From assembly GCA_030549335.1 (NCBI GenBank), contig CM060198.1, positions 40,464,353 to 40,528,352 of the forward strand: a stretch of 64,000 bases of DNA, in the 5' to 3' direction. The stretch comes from Pontederia crassipes. Taxonomy: Eukaryota; Streptophyta; Magnoliopsida; Commelinales; Pontederiaceae. The notes under the pieces are model-generated. The model was not told the DNA's origin. It made no database searches and saw only the letters and a program-made list of their open reading frames with translations. Below are positions 1 to 8,667 of the stretch, one piece after another (position 1 is the first letter of the stretch; each line of letters opens with the position of its first letter). Position numbers and translations under genes: made by a program.

Positions 1-389
1 TTTTGGTTAGTAAAGACTTCAAATTCCTCTCCATATAAGTAGTGCCTTCATATCTTCAGAGCAAACATTATTGTTGCCAACTCCAAATCAAGAGTAGAAT
101 AGTTCCTCTCATGAGGCTTCAGTTGTCTTGAAGGCATAAGCCACAACTCTTCCATGCGGCATCAACACACAACCCAACCCACTTTCACTGGCATCATTGT
201 ACACTGTGCAGCCCTCAACTCCTGTGAGAATTGTTAGCACTAGTGTAGTGGTCAATCTCTTCTTCAGCTCTAGGAAGCTCTCTTCACATTTCTATGTCCA
301 ATTGAACTTTTCTCCCTTCCTAGTTAGCTTTGTCATGGGGGCAGCGATTTTTGAGAAATTTTGGATAAACCTTCTGTAATAGTCGGCCA

Positions 390-970
390 ATCTAAGAAAA
401 CTTATGATATATGTCACCATCTTCGGCTTTTTCCCAATTGATGACAGCCTCTATTTTGCTTTGGTCCACTGAGATTCCTTCTTTTAAGACTATGTGTCCT
501 AAAAACATAACCTGCTTCAACCAAAATTCACATTTGAAGAACTTTGCATACAACTGATGTTGTCTCAAAGTCTCTAGAGCCATCTGCAGGTGTTTATGGT
601 GTTCCTCTGGGCTTTATGAGTAAATCATGATATCATCCACAAACACTATGATAAAATTGTCAAGATGGGGTTTGAAAATATTGTTCATCAGTTCCATAAA
701 TGCTACAGGAGCATTTGTTAGTTCAGAAGGCATAACCAAAAATTCATAATGGTCATACCTCGACCTAAAGGCCATCTTTGTGATATCTTCATCAGCTACT
801 TTGAGCTGATGGTATCCACTTCTCAAATCAATCTTTGAGAAGACTGACGCTATGGATAATTGATCAAACAGATCATCAATCTTGGGTAGAGGGTAATTGT
901 TCTTCATGGTCACTTTGTTTAGCATCTTGTAGTCTATAGACAATCTTAGTGACCCATCCTTCTTCTTCAC
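390..970 (-). mobile_element. Reverse transcriptase region of the Tekay-type element
   Basis: The stretch encodes the RT core with a YRELN-like block, the [12 protein letters not shown] block and the VDDI catalytic block, followed toward lower coordinates by the thumb segment (CEFWLKQVMFLGH). This block order and wording match plant chromoviruses. It is part of a fossil element. Confidence 0.9.
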
Positions 971-1409
971 AAATAGGATAGGTGCACCTCATGGGGACAT
1001 ACTTGGCCTGATGAAAGCTCTATCCAGCAATTCATATAGTTGAGCCTTCAACTCCTTCATTTCAACTGGTGACATTCTGTTGGAAGATTTTAACATGGGA
1101 GCCGTCCCTAGTATTAGTTCAATATGAAAGTCGATCTCCCTTTCCGCCGGGAGCTCATCGGGAAATACATCAGGAAAGTGATCTTACCACTTCAAGTTCA
1201 TGTAGTGGCTTGAGTTGAAAATCACTTTTGACGATGCTGGCTAAAAATCCTCGGCAGCCCTTATTTAACAGCTTGGTTGTCTTCATTGAGGAAATCATCA
1301 TCTTCTTTTCCCTTGATGGGATTCCGCAAAAAATCATAGGACTACCATCTTTCTTGTCTATCTAGACCTTCTTTTCTCGACATCTCAAGTAGGCGTCATG
1401 GTAAGATAA

Positions 1410-1670
1410 TCAATCGATGCCTAGAATAACATCATAATCTACCATAGGTAGCACTACAATGTCATCAGAATAGTTTACTCCTTCAATCATGACTGATGTC
1501 TTTAGGAGGTACTGCATGGTGGAGACCCTCCCAAGTGGAGTTACTATGTCTAGCTGCCACTTCATATTCACTATCTCAACATTCAGCAAATTAGCAAATG
1601 CAGATGATATGAAAGAGTGAGTAGCACAAGAATCAAACAATACATTAGCATTGTGACCTGCGATAAGAAG
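1410..1670 (-). mobile_element. Aspartic protease region of the Tekay-type element
   Basis: A DSCATHSFIS motif corresponds to the DSGATHSF active-site block of Ty3/gypsy proteases. It is followed by hydrophobic segments ending in DYDVILGID, matching the usual second protease block. Fossil remnant. Confidence 0.85.
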
Positions 1671-1802
1671 GTTACCTTGGATCACATCATTAGACTTTTG
1701 GGCCTTATACACTTGCATAGTGTAGACCCTTCTAGGTGCTCTCTGTTGGCCTTCAACTTGCTTGCTTTTGCCCTTATCTTGGTAGTCAGCCTTCTTTTCA
1801 GT

Positions 1803-2590
1803 GCAGACTCTAGCAAAGTGGCACATCTTGACACAATTGAGACATGCTCCTGATTTTAACCTGCATTCACCAGGATGGAACTTATGACAAAATGAATAGG
1901 GTTTGCAAACTTGTCCACCTTCGCTCCTTGAGCAAGGCTTGGAGTCCTTGTACTTCTTGCCTTTTTTCTTTCTTTTGGTCCTTCTTGGACTCCTTGCCTT
2001 GTTTATATTTCTTCTGTGCTTCAATCTCCTTGGCCAAGTTGGTTGCTAGGGAGATAGTTTTTCCATGGTTTCAGGGTCTCCACACAACATTTATCCTCAA
2101 GCGAGGATTCAGTCCCTTCACTGTACCTATCAAGCTCCAAGAATTTGTTCAGATACTCCTCCACAGTCATGCTGCCTTGTTGGAGGTTCATGAACTCAAC
2201 AGCCTTCTTCCCTTGTAATGTGGGGGAAGGTAATGATCCTTGAAGACTTTTTTAAACTCTCTCCAAGAGATATCTTCCTCATCGTTGAACTAGGTCTTGG
2301 TGACAGACTTCCACCAGTGACGAGCTTGGTCAGTCAATTGGTGAGTGGCCAAATTGACCCTATGCCTTTCAGAGCAATTGCTCTGAACTTCTCAGTGATC
2401 ATATCCAACCAAGCTTTAGCCATGTTTGGATCTCTATCCTCATTGAAGGTAGGGGGATGCAGCTTCAGGAACTTTTCGATTCTTGAGCTTGACCGATTGG
2501 AGCGATCTGAGTTTGCATTCCTTTCCATTTCTCGCGCCATGCAGATCATGCTCTCAATGCGCTCTCTCTAGTCTCCCGAAGCATTGAAGG
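1803..2590 (-). mobile_element. gag region with CCHC zinc knuckle, Tekay-type element
   Basis: At 1,803-1,844 the minus strand encodes CLNCVKMCHFARVC, a C-X2-C-X4-H-X4-C knuckle, preceded by a cysteine-containing FCHKFHPGEC segment common in Tekay/Del gag. The 2,334-2,549 part encodes FLKLHPPTFNEDRDP, the gag core block (PPTF...DP...W). Fossil remnant. Confidence 0.85.
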
Positions 2591-2769
2591 GACCACCGTG
2601 TTCCATCCTTCACATAACAATAATTAACCAACATAAGTTAGTCAATTTAACAATACAATCAAGGACACAATACTTACATACTTTTAACTTTGGATGGCTG
2701 CTCATGACAATTGCACATGGACTTAGACACTTATCGATTCTTTAACATGGTTAGCATAGGTCCTAAGCA

Positions 2770-2782
2770 TGCTCTAATATCA
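2770..2782 (-). promoter_or_regulatory. Primer binding site (initiator Met tRNA type)
   Basis: On the minus strand this reads TGATATTAGAGCA, close to the TGGTATCAGAGCA site complementary to tRNA-iMet that chromoviruses use. It lies 3 bases from the LTR end at 2,786, which fixes the element's orientation. Confidence 0.75.
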
Positions 2783-2785
2783 AAC

Positions 2786-3935
2786 TATAGCATCCCGAAC
2801 TTCACCCCTAAATTGCCAAGGGCAATTAAGTCACTTGGTTGTGCTAGCCCATTCGCCATCACATAATTATAATAAAATATGATTTTCTATTAAATCAGCA
2901 GAAGCATAAAATAATTTAGGTAAGATAAAAGAATCTTTCAATTGAAATGCGAAAGACTTTATGAAAACATCAAAGTACTGTTATAGAATTGAAAACATCA
3001 CTAATAGCACTTCAAACATCTTAAAACTATAGTCAAATTCCATCAGAGGAAACATTTTAAAATCATAGTCTAACAGACTCAACAACACTGGACTCTAAAC
3101 TCCTTAACCAGTGTACAATCTTTATTGTCATGGGCTGAGCCTCCATCCATCCAATCATTGTGCACTTGCACGGATCCAAGATGCAAGGGTTTCCGCAGTT
3201 AGATTATGTAAAGGACATGCATATGATGCTATGATCCTATATAAGATACTACATGATATGCATCATCATTTTTATATAAAAGAAGTGTACAATATGCATG
3301 CGATGTCTTAATATATGATCTACATGTCATTCATTCATACCATTTCTATCATCATGTAGTCAATTCATCTTACATATAGTATGAATAATCATAAAAATCA
3401 TCAATTCTAGCATAAGTGAAGTACAGTTACCATAACCATTGCCTCCATAACTTTCCTCAGGGTTGCTTTATAACCTTTTCGGACTTCCACTTGCATGGTA
3501 CATCAATCAATTCGATCGATCATTGGCCCTTTTCATTAGGTTATATCTTCTGATAGTTAGGATTTATGTCATTGCCCTCTCAATAGGATAGCTAAGCCGT
3601 GGAGACAATGCTCCCCTTTCATCCGAAGGTGACATCATAATGCACACGCCGTTGTCGATGTGTGTAACAATCATTCTGGACTCTCGCCCGAGGGCAACAT
3701 CGGAATGACTCACCGTTTCCGGTGTGTATAACGATCATTTCGGTCAAATATCCGATAAAGGGCCATAGAGGGTTGACATGTGACATCATCCACAATTGGG
3801 TTCATTATGCTTTACAATCAATAAATATTTTTGTCGCTCAATCTTCATATTTTAACCTAGTTACGTGGTGAACATGCATATACGGGTATCTAGGTTCAAC
3901 AATGAATAAGCATCAGTAAATATTTTTAATACATT
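2786..3935 (-). mobile_element. 5' LTR (visible part) of the Tekay-type element
   Basis: The LTR edge abuts the primer site at 2,786. The following 1.15 kb is recognisably related to 15,852-17,370: both share a GTAAAGG(A)CATGCAT stretch with ATG-rich repeats, and a TCTAGGT(T/G) segment. Near 3,936 the text switches to a different LTR family (compare 48,727 onward), so this LTR is cut short. The right limit is a comparison estimate, not a seen terminus. Confidence 0.65.
3620..3745. repeat. Two-unit tandem repeat with hairpins inside the LTR
   Basis: Two related units of about 55-65 bp, each running from a GA-rich start (CGAAGGTGACATC / CGAGGGCAACATC) to AACAATCATT / AACGATCATT. Each centres on a short palindrome, CACAC...GTGTG in the first and CACCGTTTCCGGTG in the second. 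Confidence 0.6.
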
Positions 3936-4598
3936 TGAAATTCTTTGACTGAGTTCTAATCCCAGCTACTACTTTCTTAATTATGTTTAGCAATTCTATA
4001 AATAAAATCAGTAAAACCTCCCTTACTTAACTTGTGTTATTTACCAATACATAAAAATATGCATATATATTCATAAAAAATAGTTATAAGACATATCATT
4101 CACATATTATCATTATAACTTTTTTTCCACTAACCACCTCACATCTAACACCCCACAGGATCAAATTTTATACAACCTTACAAAATTTTTTCACAAACTA
4201 ATTACAACATCTAGGATTATCTATTATGCGCATGTTTCAAAAACAAAAGTGAAGGGGAAAGTAAAATTGCGCCAATGGCTCGACCTCTTCTATATGCAAT
4301 AAAATAAGCTCTGAGTCGATTAAACTCGAGAACTTACGAGTATCTGAAAATTTTAAAATGAGTAACTTTGTAACAATCGTTTGCTTTATGAGTGGAATAA
4401 AAGTACATTTAACACATATAACATTTAAATAATCACATTTCTTTCATATGAGAACATATTTAAAGCATAACTCATATCACATAAGTTTCCAAATCATATG
4501 AACTTTTACATAAATAAAAATTATTCAAGATATCATCATATTCACAGTTAAACTCTACACATGTGTCATTGCACATACTCATCTTGGGTCAATATGTA

Positions 4599-5728
4599 TG
4601 ATCATCCCTTATTTTGCTCATTATTATTATAGCTAAATCCACTAGATTGATATAAAATTTGAATATATTTGAAATATTTTTTACCTATTATTAGTAGTGT
4701 AGTTGAACAAGTAAAAAAGGGGTCTAATTACTTTTCAAAATTTGAATTCTGAATAGGGAGAAAGAAAAGGAGGCCGGGAGACGAGAAAAAGGGGGCACAT
4801 GGAGGAGAACCAAGAGGAGAGAAAGGGAAGAAGAAGAAGAATGTGAAGAGGAGAACGATTGATTTTTTTTTATCCAAAACTATGTCGAGCTAAAGGAACC
4901 TTGATTTCCTTGTGATGATACTCTGTTAATGCTACTGTTCTAATTCTCAGATGCCATGCTTTTGACCCCTAGTTTTTATTTGCTTGATACACTGCAACCT
5001 TATTATTTGCATCTAATTTCAATCAGATTGAGAAATCTGTTGTTTTTGTTAAAAACCCGTTTCATTCGAGAGAAGGAACTGGTTGTGTTCACTTGCTGTG
5101 TTTCCAGTAATACTATGTTAATGTTTTATAGAGACTGAAAGGTTCATCATTTTATCTGTTGTGAGGCGAGAGTCTATAACATTAACTAGTGGTGTTAGAT
5201 TCGTTCTAATTGCTCAGATTAGGATAGAAGTATTGGTAATTTAAGATTGAGAGATTACCCTTTTCTTCTGGTTAGGACAAGAGATCGATTAACCAATCAG
5301 TCCTAAACTAATATTTAACGGCTACCTCTTTCAGCTCAAAGAGAGATCGACGAGCTTAGAGACAAAATAATTGATTTGCACAGTAAGATTGAGAGATCAT
5401 TCGACTCATAAGATGAGAACTAAGATGCAATAGCTTTAACGAGTTCATCACACGAGAATCTATTCTCTTATATTCTGATCCCCTTTAATTCTTTCTTTGT
5501 TTTTCCTATAAATTGTGTTTCTGTGCTATCTGATTTATTCTCAATCATTTTGTGATAACTCTCGAGATATAAGTAGATTGACAATCGATCTAAATCAATG
5601 GAGTTACGATACTCAAGGTTTCTACTCGACCTGTGCACTTGCAGTTGCGTGGGCTCTAGAGTAAAATTTAAACACGACTAAAATTGCTTTTAGTGCGAGA
5701 AATTCATATCCACATAAAGTTCACATCA
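4599..5728 (+). mobile_element. Nested solo LTR, same family as element C, with ATGTA target duplication
   Basis: A 1,130-bp LTR that begins TGATCATCCC and ends GTTCACATCA. It is flanked by the 5-bp duplication ATGTA at 4,594-4,598 and 5,729-5,733. It is the reverse complement of the LTRs of element C (49,797-50,921 and 59,773-60,901), which have the same length. The related outer LTR near 49,380-49,440 lacks this insert and reads continuously through ATGTA, an empty site. A solo LTR with an intact duplication fits LTR-LTR recombination within one element. Confidence 0.92.
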
Positions 5729-5733
5729 ATGTA

Positions 5734-5960
5734 TCTCACTATGATCATGTGTCATATAGTTAAGCAGAGCTTCACAATCAAGTCTCAAATACGCAGAGAA
5801 AATTATGGGTCAATACTATCCCATCACGATTGTGTGTCATACAATTAAGCAGAGCTTCACAATCAAGAGTGTCAAATACGCAGAGCAAATCATGGGTCAA
5901 TATGTATCCCATCATCTGGGATACACTGAGCATATCATGGGTCAATACGAGTAGCCTCCA
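5734..5960. repeat. Tandem repeat of about 85 bp within the LTR
   Basis: Repeated text runs from TGTGTCATA through TTAAGCAGAGCTTCACAATC to GGGTCAATA, with units starting near 5,747 and 5,832 and a partial one after 5,890. A fragment lies on the other side of the nested solo LTR (4,561-4,598). The related LTR copy holds the same array at 49,375-49,660. Confidence 0.75.
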
Positions 5961-7754
5961 AAGGGCAAAGACACCCGATATATGTCCCAAAGGCTTCATG
6001 TATATCGAGTATGATCCCAAAGACCTATTTCAACTAGCAAAACCAATGAACACATGAAATTTAACAATATCAAAATACACATATCATAATATCGTATTAG
6101 TATCAAGTAAAACTTATTTTAAGTTCACAAGCATTGTTCCCTGAAAACATTTTCATGAAGAGGTTATTCCATCTCATAGGAAATCCTTGAAACATATCAT
6201 AAATACTTTTCATAGCTCAAGATATGTTTCATTAATAATAATAGTAATAATCTTTGCTTGAGATAATATTATAAATAAAAAAATTAACATATAACATTTT
6301 GCTATGTTGTAAATTTACCCACTCACCTTATACTTTATATTTTCAAAGAGCTTTACTAAATTTTCCTCCTTTCACTTGTACCTTTTTAGTTTCCTACAAG
6401 CAATGATGCTATTTCACTTTCCAATTACTAATAATAATAATATGCAATGCATGCTCATGATGCATGACCACTTGTTCACCTTAAAGTGCATATAATTCAT
6501 TCTAATACTAATGTGTAATTTCAGGTGTTTATATAAATATGCTACTTCACACTCTCAATCATTCAATCTTCCAAAGCTTAATTAGGTGAGTTCTCAGGAT
6601 TTCAAATTGAGTGTCTGTCAATAATTAATTCATAAATTCTTAATCATAAGTTCAAATCTTATGATTCTAGATAAATTAGAAAATAGGGTTTGTGTTCCAA
6701 CCCCCAAATATCGTTAACTAATTCAAAGTGAGCAAGTCATAAAATCTAAGACAATCTGACCTAGAATTTGTGTTCTGGCAGCATGTGTGTCATTAAAAGA
6801 TTGATTTATATATTTTTTCACACATGCCTATTTAACTAGATCATAATTTTCTCAAAAACTAGACTTATTTAATTATAAAAATTAGAGAACTTAACTCCTT
6901 GTATAACTCTATAACAAAAATAGTTAAGTCGGATCGTGTTCTGTTAATATCCTAGAACCTGACAAAAAAATCACTATGAATTGAAAAATTCATTTCTCCA
7001 CATCTACACATCCAAATTGGATGATTCCACTTCTCACCGAACAATTGCTCTGTCTAATTAAAAATATATAAATTTCAAACCTAATTCATTTTATACTAAT
7101 CATGCCCTAATTGACAAGATGGACCTATCTCTAAGTCAAGATAGAGCGAGCAACCTACGATGCTTGATTAATAACTTTCTCTATAAACCATATTTTGAGG
7201 TGATTCCAGATGCCATAACTTCTAAAGGATTGACCATGTAAAATTTCAGTATTTATGGGGAACTATCCACGAAGATATGATCATATGAAAATGAAGGTCA
7301 ATTTCGGATCAAAAATCCTACCTTACCAAGCGACTTTGGTGAATTTGCTCAGGCGATTCTACTTGGTATTGTCCTCTGAAAATTTTTCTCCTCTCCGAGG
7401 ATAAGATGTTTTAATTTATATATTTTTAAAAAAATTTTAACATGTCATATGACAGTTTGGAAAAATTATCTCTAAGGTGAGCTGCTCGAAACCTTATTGG
7501 TTGAAATAATGGTTCGATCATATTATTTTTTAAAAAATTAGTGTTAAACCTCTTTAATCTTGACTAAAATTTATTTCTAATAATCTTATATAATTTCTTT
7601 ATAATGCTTATCGATAATTTAATTATCATTATGCTTTAATCCAATAGTTAATTGCTACATGCAATCATAACTATATAAACATCTATAATAACTTAATATG
7701 CTAATTAGATGCATGATTACGTAAAAATGATGTTTGTGGAGCACGTCTGTGACA

Positions 7755-8390
7755 GTGCTCATTCTTGGGAATGAAAATGTGGAATGTTCTTGCCCAGAGA
7801 TGTGGCAAGGTGCTAGTCATGAAGAAGGAGGAGATCTCAACAATGATACGTGGTCCCACAATATCCAGTAATGCCGGTAATATGCAATAGTAAAATCATC
7901 AGGGTCAAGCCTAGGTGATTTACCAAGAGTCATGCTCCAAAGTGTTTCATGGATGTCCGAAGGGGAGATTGGTGTAGAGAGTAAAGTGGCAGATGTGGGG
8001 CTAATGATTAGTAAAGGAGATCAACAGTCAGGTGGAATATAAGCCGCCGGAGATAGTTTCTAGAGTGTTTTATAATGTTCAACAAAAAAATCTTTACTAG
8101 CATTGCCATCAATGATGGTGCGGTCATTATTGTCTTAAATTTTCCTAATGGTATTCTGGTGATGTCCAAGGAGGATGGAAAGGTGAAAGTATTTGGTTTC
8201 GCGATCTCCACATTTGATTTTAGATTTGCTCCACCACTTTAATCTGATTTGTCTAAGTAGAGCAGCGTGATGATGATACGCTGCTGAACCCAATTTTGAA
8301 TCCGAGAGGCCCCTGCTAGCATGAAGAGTCTCGAGAGCCAAGATCTGTTCCACCCGAATCTCAAGACGCTCGAGCGAAGTCACCTAACCT
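7755..8390 (-). mobile_element. LINE (L1-type) ORF2 fragment
   Basis: The minus strand encodes fragments of a non-LTR retrotransposon ORF2. At 8,135-8,383 it reads a segment with KWWSKSKIKCGDRETKYFH, the W...GDRNTKYFH block that lies between endonuclease and RT in plant L1 elements. Further along, near 7,760-7,920, it reads YWDIVGP, SFF and FHIFIPKNE, which correspond to the first RT blocks (YW..VG...FF...LIPK). The reading frame shifts between these parts and has stops, and both ends of ORF2 are absent, so it is a dead fragment of about 0.64 kb. It ends about 100 bp before the site II motifs of RPL7a. The right limit is uncertain by about 60 bp. Confidence 0.8.
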
Positions 8391-8489
8391 CATCATGGCT
8401 GGATAATATCGTAGAAAACTCGTCAGAAGATCCCATGCCAGAAAATAGCAATGGAATTAAAGCACATATTCACTCAAGCAAACTCAATA

Positions 8490-8667
8490 CGTCCGGCCCA
8501 CGACAGTTCAAACGGCCCACTAGCGTAAATGACTAACGTACCCCCTGTGAGCTCAAATATAGGCTCCATCGCCCAACGTCGCGAGGCTCCTCTTCTTCTA
8601 GGGTTTCTTCCCCGTTTCGCCGTCCTCACTGAAAACCCTAACTCCAAAGCCCACCGGCAGCTGCGAA
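8490..8667 (+). promoter_or_regulatory. RPL7a promoter and 5' leader
   Basis: Two site II cores (GGCCCA) lie at 8,495-8,500 and 8,514-8,519. Telo-box motifs lie at 8,599-8,606 (TAGGGTTT) and 8,633-8,641 (AAACCCTAA). A weak TATA-like stretch (AAATATAGG) is near 8,556, and a pyrimidine-rich run (CTCCTCTTCTTCT) near 8,587-8,599 is a plausible start region. Site II plus telo-box is the known signature of plant ribosomal-protein and other growth-linked promoters. The transcription start is inferred, not seen. Confidence 0.75.

Larger units (their letters stand above)
1..2785 (-). mobile_element. Ty3/gypsy element, Tekay/Del-type chromovirus, internal region (partial)
   Basis: Minus-strand internal part of an LTR retrotransposon that runs off the left edge of the window. 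From right to left it holds gag, a CCHC knuckle, an aspartic protease region and reverse transcriptase, the usual Ty3/gypsy order. The RT text ([47 protein letters not shown]) is typical of the Tekay/Del branch of chromoviruses, as is the primer site for initiator Met tRNA. It is a broken fossil with several breaks. Integrase and the 3' LTR lie outside the window, so total length is unknown. Confidence 0.9.
3936..7754. mobile_element. LTR of a second Ty3/gypsy family, containing a nested solo LTR
   Basis: From about 3,936 the sequence parallels the LTR at 48,727-62,448 through to the shared end GCACGTCTGTGACA (7,741-7,754; GCACGTCCGTGACA at 62,435-62,448). Without the nested insert it is about 2.68 kb, against about 2.61 kb for the other copy. 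I could not find a matching target duplication on its left side, where it meets the LTR fragment ending near 3,935. Confidence 0.7.
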
